A DNA stretch of 64,000 nucleotides from Streptomyces adelaidensis (GTDB lineage Bacteria; Actinomycetota; Actinomycetes; Streptomycetales; Streptomycetaceae), in NCBI RefSeq assembly GCF_016598475.1, contig NZ_JAEMUX010000034.1:19342-83341 (forward strand), read 5' to 3'. Below the pieces are notes generated by a model, which saw only the letters and a list, made by a program, of their open reading frames with translations, was not told the DNA's origin and did not search any database. The position numbers were made by a program, and so were the translations under genes. Positions 16,325 through 24,365 of this stretch are shown in pieces (within the stretch, counting starts at the first letter, position 1; the number at the start of each line of letters is the position of its first letter).

Positions 16325-17970
16325 TGCGGACGTACCGCGACTTCGCCCTGAACTTTCCCTGCTGGACCGACTGGCACCTCGGCGCGGTCCTCCGCCACCA
16401 CGCGGAACGCACCCCGGACCGGGTGTTCCTCGATGTCATCGATGAACCGGGGAGCTGGACCTACTCCGCGATCCTCGGCGCGGCCGAACGCGTCGCCCAG
16501 AACTTCCTGGGGCACGGCGCCCACCCGGGTGACCGCGTGGTCATCATGGCGGGCAACTCCTCCGAACTGATCCGGTCCTGGTTCGGCTCGGCGCTGGCCG
16601 GCCTGGTCGAGGTGCCGCTCAACACCGCCTACGAGCATGAGTTCCTGGCCCACCAGCTCCGGGTCTCGACCCCCCGGTGGGCGGTGATCGACGACATGTA
16701 CGCCGTCCGGTTCGGCGGCGGTGGCGTCGCGGCGGCCTGCCCGGACGTCGAACACTTCTGGGTGATCGACACCGGGCACCTCGACGAAGCGCTGTCCGTG
16801 CTGACCGCCCTCGGCCGCAGCGCCTCCCCATGGCCCGAACTGGACCGCGCGGTGGCCGACCCCCGGCCGTTCCCGGCAGTCCGGGCGCAGGACCTGGCGT
16901 CGATCTTCTTCACTTCGGGCACCACAGGCCCCTCCAAGGGCGTGGCCATGCCGCACGCGCAGATGTACTTCTTCGCCCAGCAGGACGTCAACCTCACCCG
17001 GCTCACCACCGACGACACCTACCTGTCGCTCACCCCGCTGTTCCACGGCAACGCCCAGTTCCTCGCCGCGTACCCGGCACTCGTCGCGGGCGCACGCTTC
17101 GTGACGCGGCGGAAGTTCAGCGCGAGCCGGTGGATCGACCACGTCCGTGACTACGACGTGACGGTCACCAACTTCATCGGCGTGATGATGGACTTCGTCT
17201 GGAAGCAGCCGCCCCGGCCCGACGACGGGGACAACCACCTGCGCTGCGTGTATGCGGCACCGACCGCCTTCTCCATCGTGGAGCAGTTCCAGGAGCGGTA
17301 TGGCATCGAGGCGTTCGTCGAGGCGTTCGGCCTCACCGAGACCTCCATGCCCTTCATGACCCCCTACGGTGTGCCGCGCCCGGCCGGGGCGGTCGGGCTG
17401 AAGGTCGCCGACTGGTTCGACGTGCGCCTGGTCCACCCCGAGACGGACATGGAGGTCGCTGTCGGCGAGCTCGGCGAGCTCGTGGTGCGCCCACGGCACC
17501 CGTGGACGGCCGGCATGGGCTACTACAACATGCCCGAGAAGACCACGCAGGCGTGGCGCAACCTGTGGTTCCACACCGGCGACGCGATGAGGCGTGACGA
17601 GGACGGCTGGTACTACTTCGTCGACCGGTTCAAGGACGCCCTGCGCCGCCGCGGCGAGAACATCAGCTCCTACGAGGTGGAGCAGGCCATCCTCGGCCAC
17701 GACGAGGTGCTGGAGTGCGCGGTCATCGGCGTGCCGGCCGCCGTCGACGCCGGCGAGGACGAGGTGATGGCCTGCGTCGTGCTCGCCGAGGGGGCGGACG
17801 CGACCGCCAAGGACCTCTGGGCCTGGTGCGACAGGACGCTGCCGAAGTTCGCCGTTCCGCGCTTCATCCGGTTCTGCGCCGAACTGCCGAAGTCCCCGTC
17901 ACAGAAGATCCAGAAGGCACGGCTCCGCGACAAGGGCGTCACCGCGGACACCCTCGCCAGGGACTCCTGA
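16321..17970 (+). CDS. acyl-CoA synthetase (AMP-forming)
   Basis: 549 residues. The ATP-binding P-loop is FTSGTTGPSKG, the substrate pocket motif is EAFGLTETS, the hinge region reads DRFKDALRRRGENIS, and the C-terminal catalytic lysine lies in PKSPSQKIQK. It adenylates a carboxylic acid and transfers it to CoA. It resembles crotonobetaine/carnitine-CoA-ligase-like and FadD17-like enzymes more than long-chain FadD. ATG overlaps the crotonase stop. It should activate the acid released after lactone hydrolysis. Confidence 0.87.
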   Translation: MMRTYRDFALNFPCWTDWHLGAVLRHHAERTPDRVFLDVIDEPGSWTYSAILGAAERVAQNFLGHGAHPGDRVVIMAGNSSELIRSWFGSALAGLVEVPLNTAYEHEFLAHQLRVSTPRWAVIDDMYAVRFGGGGVAAACPDVEHFWVIDTGHLDEALSVLTALGRSASPWPELDRAVADPRPFPAVRAQDLASIFFTSGTTGPSKGVAMPHAQMYFFAQQDVNLTRLTTDDTYLSLTPLFHGNAQFLAAYPALVAGARFVTRRKFSASRWIDHVRDYDVTVTNFIGVMMDFVWKQPPRPDDGDNHLRCVYAAPTAFSIVEQFQERYGIEAFVEAFGLTETSMPFMTPYGVPRPAGAVGLKVADWFDVRLVHPETDMEVAVGELGELVVRPRHPWTAGMGYYNMPEKTTQAWRNLWFHTGDAMRRDEDGWYYFVDRFKDALRRRGENISSYEVEQAILGHDEVLECAVIGVPAAVDAGEDEVMACVVLAEGADATAKDLWAWCDRTLPKFAVPRFIRFCAELPKSPSQKIQKARLRDKGVTADTLARDS

Positions 17971-18003
17971 TCGCCGACCCACCAGACCGAATCGAGACAA
18001 ACC

Positions 18004-19170
18004 GTGGACTTCAGCACCAGTCCCCTGCACGAGGAAATCCGCCAGGCGGTCCGCGAGATGATGAAGCCGTTCGACGACCAGTACTGGATGGAACACGACA
18101 ACAACCACGAGTTCCCCTGGACCTTCTACAACGCGGTCGCCGAGGCCGGCTGGCTCGGCATCACCATTCCCGAGGAATACGGCGGTGGCGGGCTCGGTGT
18201 CACCGAGGCGGCCATCGTGGAGCAGGAGATCTCCGCCTCCGGCGGCGGAATGAACGCCTGCAGCGCCGTCCACATCGGGATCTTCGGCCTCGACCCGATC
18301 ATCCGGCACGGTTCGGAGGACCTCAAGCGCCGCTTCCTGCCCCGAGTCCCGTCCGGTGACCTGCACATCTGCTTCGCGGTGACAGAGCCGGACGCCGGCA
18401 CCGACACGACCGGGATCACCACCTTCGCCCGCAAGGTGCCCGGCGGCTACCGGGTGTCCGGCAAGAAGGTGTGGATCACCAAGGCCCAGCAGGCCGAACG
18501 GATGTTGCTGCTGTGCCGCACCAAGAAGCGTTCCGAGGTGACCAAGCGCACCGACGGCATGACGTTGTTGTTCGCCGAGATGGACCCGGACCACGTGGAG
18601 ATCCGGGAGATTCCCAAGCTGGGCCGCAACGCCGTGAACACCAACGAGGTGTTCATCGACGACTTGTTCGTGGCCGATGAGGATGTCGTCGGTGTCGAGG
18701 GCCAGGGCTTCAAGGCGATTCTCGCGGGTCTCAACGCCGAGCGGATCATCGCCTCCAACGCCGCCCTGGGCATCGGCCGCGCGGCGATCCGCCGTGCCAC
18801 CGCGTACGCCAAGGACCGCGAGGTCTTCGGCCGGCCCATCGGCAAGAACCAGGGCGTGGCGTTCCCGATCGCCGAGGCACTGATGCGGCTGGACGCCGCG
18901 GAGCTGATGGTGAACAAGGCGGCCTGGCTGCTGGACGCCGGCCGGCCGTGCGGGCGAGAGGCCAACATGGGCAAGTATCTCGCGGCGGACGCGGCCTTCA
19001 ACGCCGCCGATGTGGCACTGCAGACGCACGGCGGATACGGCTTCGGCAAGGAGTTCCACGTCGAGCGGTACTTCCGCGAGGCCCGGCTGAAGCGCATCGC
19101 GCCGATCAGCCAGGAGATGGTGCTCAACTACCTCGCCGAGCACGTGCTCGGACTCCCCCGCAGCTACTGA
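18004..19170 (+). CDS. acyl-CoA dehydrogenase
   Basis: 388 residues from a GTG. N-terminal helical domain, FAVTEPDAGTDTTGI (FAD-binding strand region), and GFKAILAGLNAERI as in typical dehydrogenases. The usual catalytic EGTxE near the C-terminus is replaced by APISQEM in REARLKRIAPISQEM; I recall this ending from a subfamily of proteobacterial-type ACADs, so the base may sit elsewhere. It is 33 bp behind the synthetase and should introduce the alpha-beta double bond. With the CitE and MaoC genes that follow, it recalls the fadE19-like leucine/itaconate locus of mycobacteria. Confidence 0.85.
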   Translation: MDFSTSPLHEEIRQAVREMMKPFDDQYWMEHDNNHEFPWTFYNAVAEAGWLGITIPEEYGGGGLGVTEAAIVEQEISASGGGMNACSAVHIGIFGLDPIIRHGSEDLKRRFLPRVPSGDLHICFAVTEPDAGTDTTGITTFARKVPGGYRVSGKKVWITKAQQAERMLLLCRTKKRSEVTKRTDGMTLLFAEMDPDHVEIREIPKLGRNAVNTNEVFIDDLFVADEDVVGVEGQGFKAILAGLNAERIIASNAALGIGRAAIRRATAYAKDREVFGRPIGKNQGVAFPIAEALMRLDAAELMVNKAAWLLDAGRPCGREANMGKYLAADAAFNAADVALQTHGGYGFGKEFHVERYFREARLKRIAPISQEMVLNYLAEHVLGLPRSY

Positions 19171-19190
19171 GACATCCTGGAGCAACCCCC

Positions 19191-20084
19191 GTGAAGCCGT
19201 ACCGCACTGTGCTTTTCGTGCCCGCGCACAAGACGTCCTGGTTCGACAAGGCCGCGGACTCCGGTGCCGACGCCGTCTGCTTCGACCTGGAGGACTCGGT
19301 CCCCGCCCATCTCAAGGCGGGGGCGCGTGACGAGGTCGAGGCCGCCATCGCCCGGATCGCTGCGAGCCACCCAGCGATGGGGCTGTTCGTCCGGCCCAAC
19401 TCGCTGGCCACCGGCCTGACCGGCCTGGACCTGGAGGCCACCGTCAAGCCCGGCCTCACCGGTGTGTTCGCGCCCAAGGTGAACACCGCCACCGACGTGA
19501 TCCGCTACGACACCCTGCTCGACCACTTCGAGGCCCGGGCCGGCGTGCGCGGCGTCGAGTACATCATCCCGGTGGAGACCGTGCACGGCATCCAGAACTG
19601 CGCCGAGATCGCGGCGGCGTCCAGGCGGGTCGGCGCGATGATCGGGCCGACCGCGGAACACGCGGACATCGCCAAGGCTGTCGGCTACGAGTGGACCCCG
19701 GAGGGCCTGGAGTCGCTCTACCACCGGACCCGGATCCTCCTCGCCACGCGTGCCGCCGACAGACATCCGCTCACCGCGCTGTGGGAACGCATCCACGACC
19801 TCGAGGGCCTGCGCGAATTCACCGTCCGAGGGCGCCGGATGGGCTTCCGCGGCCAGATCGTGCTGCACCCCTCGCACGTGCCGGTGGTCAACGAGGTGTT
19901 CACCCCGGACGCCGCCGCCATCGACTTCTACCGCGGGCTGCTGGAGACCTACACCGCGGCCGAGGCGCGGGGCGACGGCGCGGTGATGTACGGGGACATC
20001 CACGTGGACAAGGCCCACGCCGACAAGGCCGAGGAGTGGCTGGCCCGGGTCGACTCGCTGGCCGAGCTCAACGGCAGCCTTTGA
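19191..20084 (+). CDS. CitE-like (HpcH/HpaI) hydroxyacyl-CoA lyase
   Basis: 297 residues from GTG 19191. The TIM-barrel start reads RTVLFVPAHKTSWFDKA, with the metal/acid-binding CFDLEDSVP and RPNS, and IIPVETVHGI lower in the barrel. Members split malyl-, citramalyl- or 3-hydroxy-3-methylglutaryl-type CoA thioesters or hydrolyse them. The mycobacterial homologue Rv2498c works in itaconate/leucine breakdown beside a MaoC and an ACAD, the same trio seen here. It probably cleaves a branched hydroxyacyl-CoA from the pathway. Confidence 0.8.
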   Translation: MKPYRTVLFVPAHKTSWFDKAADSGADAVCFDLEDSVPAHLKAGARDEVEAAIARIAASHPAMGLFVRPNSLATGLTGLDLEATVKPGLTGVFAPKVNTATDVIRYDTLLDHFEARAGVRGVEYIIPVETVHGIQNCAEIAAASRRVGAMIGPTAEHADIAKAVGYEWTPEGLESLYHRTRILLATRAADRHPLTALWERIHDLEGLREFTVRGRRMGFRGQIVLHPSHVPVVNEVFTPDAAAIDFYRGLLETYTAAEARGDGAVMYGDIHVDKAHADKAEEWLARVDSLAELNGSL

Positions 20085-20121
20085 GATCCAGCCCCTTATT
20101 CGCACGACTCCTGGAGAAACC

Positions 20122-20583
20122 ATGACCGGCCTGTACTTCGAGGACTTTGAGATCGGCAAGGAATACCGCCACGAGTGGACGCGGACGGTCACCGAGACCG
20201 ACACGATCCTGTACACCTCGCTGACGATGAACCCGGCGCCGATTCACCTGGACGAGCACTACATGCAGGGCACCATCCACAAGCGCAGGCTGGTACCCAG
20301 CCTCTACACGGCCGGCCTCATCGGCGGCATGATCGTGCACGACCTCACCCTGCGTACCACGCTGGGCAACCTGGGATACACCAAATTCGACTTCCCCAAG
20401 CCGGTGTTCCACGGGGATACGCTGCGGGCCGAGAGCACCATCCTGGACAAACGGGAGTCCCGCAGCCGCACCGACTCCGGCATCGTCTACTTCGAGCACC
20501 GTGGGATCAATGAGCGCGGCGAGATCGTCCACATCGCGCACCGTGCCGGGCTGATGCTCAAGCGCCCGGATGCGTCGACCTGA
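20122..20583 (+). CDS. MaoC-like (R)-hydratase
   Basis: 153 residues with a hot-dog fold: YFEDFEIGKEY at the start and NPAPIHLDEHYM carrying the Asp/His catalytic pair region of MaoC dehydratases. It should hydrate an enoyl-CoA, such as a mesaconyl- or methylglutaconyl-type thioester, for the CitE-like lyase. GGAGAAACC precedes the ATG. It is the last gene of the crotonase operon and the last intact gene of the island. Confidence 0.82.
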   Translation: MTGLYFEDFEIGKEYRHEWTRTVTETDTILYTSLTMNPAPIHLDEHYMQGTIHKRRLVPSLYTAGLIGGMIVHDLTLRTTLGNLGYTKFDFPKPVFHGDTLRAESTILDKRESRSRTDSGIVYFEHRGINERGEIVHIAHRAGLMLKRPDAST

Positions 20584-20640
20584 CGGCCCTGTCGCATCTC
20601 GTGTAGGCAATTGCCTGGTGGCGGCGCCAGTCGGACAGCC

Positions 20641-20676
20641 TGTGGGCTCCTCCTCGAGGACGTGGAGGAGCCCACA
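20641..20676 (+). terminator. terminator of the crotonase operon
   Basis: A perfect 13-bp stem (20641-20653 and 20664-20676) with a 10-nt loop, 57 bp after the MaoC stop. A perfect 12-bp palindrome, AGGCAATTGCCT, lies just before it at 20605-20616. Confidence 0.75.
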
Positions 20677-20721
20677 AGATGACGGGGTATCAGGTCACCT
20701 GTGGTGCGGTGACGTCAGGTA

Positions 20722-21363
20722 GTGCTGCCTGAGGAGTTCAACGTGGTGGCCGGACCGGGCGCACTGCTGCTCTACCGCCGTACGGGCCTGCTGTACAGCC
20801 CTCTGACCCGCCGCCTGGTGGCCGGCACCCTGCCCGGCGTGGTCATCGGCGCCGTCGTGCGGGTCTTCGCCGTGCCGGGGCCAGCCGTCTTCCGCCTCCT
20901 GGTCGCCGGCCTGCTGATGCCACTGGGTCTGTGGCTCATCACCCGCACCCTCTCCCCCGGCCGGCCCCAACCGACAGCGGAACCCTCACCCCGCACCATC
21001 ACCGGCCTGGCCCTGACCGTCGGAATCGTCGGCGGGATCTACGGGATCGGTGGCGGTTCCATCCTCGGCCCCGTCCTGGTCGGCCGGGGCATGCCTGTCG
21101 CCAAGGTCGCCCCGGCCGCACTCGCCTCCGCCTTCGTCACCTCCCTCGCCGGCGCCGCGGCATTCACCCTGCTGTCCTTGACCGGCGCCGACGGCGTCAC
21201 CCCCGACTGGTGCCTCGGCCTGGCCTGCGGCCTCGGCGGACTGATCGGCGGCTACCTCGGCGCACACCTCCAACCCCACCTGCCGGAAACCGCCCTGCGC
21301 CTGCTGCTCGGCGCACTCGCCGCCAGCCTCGGCGTCGTCTACGCCTCGAAGTCACTGCTCTGA
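20722..21363 (+). CDS. TauE/SafE family permease, 5'-truncated
   Basis: 213 residues from a GTG. The readable part begins directly with FNVVAGPGALLLYRRTG, which in TauE/SafE transporters belongs to the second membrane segment. The first segment and its glycine-rich GGG..P motif are missing. The second repeat (GIYGIGGGSI) and the rest of about six membrane spans are intact. Family members usually have about 250 residues or more. The lost 5' end lies exactly where the catabolic island stops, so it is probably a non-functional remnant cut by the recombination that placed the island. Intact proteins export sulfite or sulfonates. Confidence 0.7.
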   Translation: MLPEEFNVVAGPGALLLYRRTGLLYSPLTRRLVAGTLPGVVIGAVVRVFAVPGPAVFRLLVAGLLMPLGLWLITRTLSPGRPQPTAEPSPRTITGLALTVGIVGGIYGIGGGSILGPVLVGRGMPVAKVAPAALASAFVTSLAGAAAFTLLSLTGADGVTPDWCLGLACGLGGLIGGYLGAHLQPHLPETALRLLLGALAASLGVVYASKSLL

Positions 21364-22064
21364 CGCACCGCTCCGGCACCGGGCAGCATTCCTGCGACAA
21401 AGACGGTGACCGACGCCGGGGTCTCCTTGCGGCTACTTGATGTCTGAACCAAGCCTCGGACGGGGCACTGGCATCTGGGGCTGCTCCCCGAAGTCCGGCC
21501 CCCCTGCCCTTCCTGCTCGCCCAGCTCCGTGCGCATCCACCGCCGGGGGGCGTGGTCAACACCGCAGAAGCCGACGGACGCCATTGGATGACGGGGAGGC
21601 AATACAGAGAGCCCTTCGTTCTCCGGGGGCCACCGGGATCACCGATGCGTCCGCCTTCGGCCGTCGGCTCCGCAAGGTGGGATGTGAGCCCTCGGCAAGG
21701 AACAACTCCAACCCACGAGCGCCGAAGCTGACCTTCTCTATGCGCATTGCCCGGCGCCGCCCGCTGCCCACAGGGCACCCCCACACACTGCACAGAGCCG
21801 AAAGAGGGACAGCGGGCGGTGGGAGCCTCCTGGGACTTTTCTGGGACTTCCAGCTGCATCAAGGGGCGCGAGCGTGAAACACACGAAAGGAGATTCGCCC
21901 AGGTCAGCAGCTCATTCCCATCAAACGTGGCAGGTCACGGGGCTCGCTGGTCTCTTCCGGGACATCTGAGGGGCTGACACCGGGGCCGGGGGCCCCGCCG
22001 TAGCTACGGCGGGGCCCTCGGGAGAGCGGTTCGGTGGGTCAGGGATGCGGCAGTGCCTGTCCGG
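21364..22064. other. 701-bp gap without a convincing gene
   Basis: Several short open frames exist on both strands but none shows a ribosome site, steady codon bias or a family signature. The copper oxidase terminator sits at its right end. It may hold further debris of the disrupted permease neighbourhood. Confidence 0.5.
21990..22017 (-). terminator. terminator downstream of glxA
   Basis: A perfect palindrome of 28 bp (GGGCCCCGCCGTA, GC turn, then its complement) located 48 bp beyond the copper oxidase stop codon. Confidence 0.72.
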
Positions 22065-23996
22065 CTAGTTCGTGCCGGGCTCCAGCTTCACCCATTTCGC
22101 GGTGCTCGGCACGCCCCGCTCGTCCAGCAGGAACAGCATGTACCAGCCGGGCGGGGCGTCAGCGGCCGTTGCCGGGGTGTGCAGGCTGAGCCTGTTGCCG
22201 GCACGGTCGTTGATCTTCACCTGGAGGTGGCGCTGGTTGGGGTTCGTCGAGTGTGTGATGGTCGACGGCGCCACCAGGACGGCCTTGTCGACGCTCCTCG
22301 GCGTGGAGGTCTGCACGGAGAAGGTGGAGTCGTAGTGCAGCGCACCGGCCGGGACCCGGTTGAGCTGGGGCCGGTTGCCGACGTGCATGTACCACGGCTC
22401 GAACATCTCGATGCTGCCGTGCATGTCGTCCTTGATGTCCGGGTCATTGGCGATCTGCTGAGCCTCGTCCCCGGTGACCAGGATCCGTCCGTCGGGCATG
22501 AGCACCGCGTTGGAGTGGTAACCGCGCGGCAGCCGCTGGGCCGGGCCGAGCTTCCAGTTGCCGTCCACGTCGCGCGCCTCGGTGTGGCGGTACTTCGGCA
22601 GGGCGTTCGGGTTGTACATGCCGTTGCCGTAGTTACGGATGTGGAAGGAGCCGTTGACCGTGAACAGCTTGCCGTCCGGCAGGATCACGGTGTTGTCGTT
22701 CGACCGGCCGAAGGCCCGCGGCTCGCGTTTGGTCCAGCTCGCCCCCTTGACCAGTTCGTAGGTGTTCGCGTCGTCCCGGTTGCCGCCGAGGATCAGCACC
22801 GAGTCCGGGCCCTGGAAGCCGTTGGGCAGCGCCACCGCGGAGCCGTTGATGCGCTCCGGATTGCAGCCCTCGCCGTTGCCGTCCCTCGCGTCCTTGCAGG
22901 GGATGTTGGGCCGGTCCGGCAGCTTCGCCCGCGACTCCGTCTCCAGGTCGAAGACGTACTGCTCGTTGGCCATCCGGCCGAGGCCGTAGATCTTGCCGTC
23001 GCGCAGCGAGAACAGGTGTGGGTAGTCCCTGGTGAAGGGCGCCTGGGCACGGAACCTGTCGACCGGTACGTTCACCGGGACGTCGCCCTTCTGCCACGGC
23101 ACCGGGTGCGCCTTGGCGGGGAAACGCTCGACGACGGGTGTGGGGGTGCCCCAGCCGATCTCCGACTGGCCCGACATGATGAGCAGCCGGCCGTCGGCAC
23201 CCTCCACGACACCGGGATACCACCGGCCGACCGACATGTCCTGGTTGCGGTGCCAGGTCTCGGTCCAGGGGTCGAAGACGAGTGACAGCTTGGCGCCGCT
23301 GCCGCCGTTGCCGCCGAGGTTGCCGCCGAACACGCCCACCATGCCGTTGGGCAGGAACGCGTGGCCGGAACAGAAGAACGGTGCGGGGCGCGCCTCGTTC
23401 TTGCCGTCCGGCATCACCACCATCGGCGGGGGAACGCTCTTGAACGCGTCGCGCCCCGTGCCCCTGTCCGGGTCCCACACATAGGCACGGCCCGCGTTCT
23501 CCTTGCCGATGACGTCGGTGGGGGCGGTCTCCTTCTGGGGGTTGTCCTCGATCGGCTCGAAGGAGAAGAGCAGCACCTTGCCGGTGGGCAGCATGGCGAT
23601 GTGGTCGCCGTAGTCCGGTGAGGGGAAGTACTCCGTGAACCGGCCGAACCGGTCGGGCGCGTACTGCTTGTTGGTCTCCGCCTGGGACTCCGTCAGCTTC
23701 TTCAGCCGCTCGGTACGGGTCGTCTGCGGGTACTCACCCAGGGCTTTGGCCGTCGCCCGGAGCCGGGCGTGCTCCTTGGCGTGTTCCTCGCCCAGGACGG
23801 CCGCCTCGTCGGCTCTCATCTCCTTCTTGACCTGCTTCTCGGGCACCTGGCCCTTCTTGGCCTCGCCCGCGCCCGACCCATCGTGATGGGCACCGTCGTG
23901 CGTGTACGCGGAAGGCGCGGCCAAGCCTGCCGTGACGGTCAGCGCGGACACCAGCGCGCATACCGAAATGGCCGCGGAAATCTTTCGTGGGGGCAT
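22065..23996 (-). CDS. glxA: GlxA-like secreted radical copper oxidase
   Basis: 643 residues from the ATG at 23996 (AGGAG upstream). An N-terminal Sec-type signal ends near residue 30, followed by a charged linker, then a galactose-oxidase-like seven-bladed propeller and an Ig-like C-terminal domain. Expected copper-radical residues are visible: Cys209 in FFCSGH and Tyr260 in RWYPG (likely Cys-Tyr cross-link), Tyr493-His494 in GYHSN, and His582 in THSTN. Such enzymes oxidise alcohols or aldehydes with release of hydrogen peroxide; in Streptomyces GlxA acts on hyphal-tip glycan. The usual cslA partner is absent here. Divergent from a DyP peroxidase. Confidence 0.88.
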   Translation of the reverse strand: MPPRKISAAISVCALVSALTVTAGLAAPSAYTHDGAHHDGSGAGEAKKGQVPEKQVKKEMRADEAAVLGEEHAKEHARLRATAKALGEYPQTTRTERLKKLTESQAETNKQYAPDRFGRFTEYFPSPDYGDHIAMLPTGKVLLFSFEPIEDNPQKETAPTDVIGKENAGRAYVWDPDRGTGRDAFKSVPPPMVVMPDGKNEARPAPFFCSGHAFLPNGMVGVFGGNLGGNGGSGAKLSLVFDPWTETWHRNQDMSVGRWYPGVVEGADGRLLIMSGQSEIGWGTPTPVVERFPAKAHPVPWQKGDVPVNVPVDRFRAQAPFTRDYPHLFSLRDGKIYGLGRMANEQYVFDLETESRAKLPDRPNIPCKDARDGNGEGCNPERINGSAVALPNGFQGPDSVLILGGNRDDANTYELVKGASWTKREPRAFGRSNDNTVILPDGKLFTVNGSFHIRNYGNGMYNPNALPKYRHTEARDVDGNWKLGPAQRLPRGYHSNAVLMPDGRILVTGDEAQQIANDPDIKDDMHGSIEMFEPWYMHVGNRPQLNRVPAGALHYDSTFSVQTSTPRSVDKAVLVAPSTITHSTNPNQRHLQVKINDRAGNRLSLHTPATAADAPPGWYMLFLLDERGVPSTAKWVKLEPGTN

Positions 23997-24365
23997 GGGT
24001 CTCCTAGCCACCTGAGGAAAATTTGGATGGAAATTTGAAGAAAGGAAAATCCAGGACTTCACCTGCCCAGAACACAGGCCGCGAGGCGTCCGAATCCCTT
24101 CCGAGAACCGAGTCGTTGCACCAACCAACAACAAATATCAGAGATCCCGCGCTCCACGCACCCAGTTCCGTCTCCCCAGTTCAGGTGATGGAGGCGCATA
24201 TGACCGGCGCATGAGGAAGGAAACGCGCTCCGACATGCGCTCCCCCATCGGAGTGAATATCAAAGCTGTTTGGATGTTTGACTCGGACTCATCTGTTTCA
24301 TCGATTCAGACGGGGTAACGGGAGACCGAAACGATGCTGTCGAATTCCCCGGAGGAAGCACACGG
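23997..24365. promoter_or_regulatory. divergent promoter region of glxA and the DyP gene
   Basis: A 369-bp intergenic stretch that is clearly richer in A+T than its flanks, notably around 24010-24060 and 24130-24145. It must contain both promoters. I see no gene in it and no clear operator. Confidence 0.5.

Noticed and set aside
18004..19170. Treating this ACAD as inactive because the EGTxE motif is absent
   Set aside because: Its RIAPISQEM ending is, as far as I recall, normal for a subfamily of acyl-CoA dehydrogenases.
20605..20616. Palindrome AGGCAATTGCCT as an attachment site for an integrative element
   Set aside because: No integrase, tRNA end or second copy at another edge was found; kept only as a note at the island boundary.
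21437..21877. 147-codon + strand frame in the gap before glxA
   Set aside because: No ribosome site, poor third-position bias and no motif; treated as non-coding.
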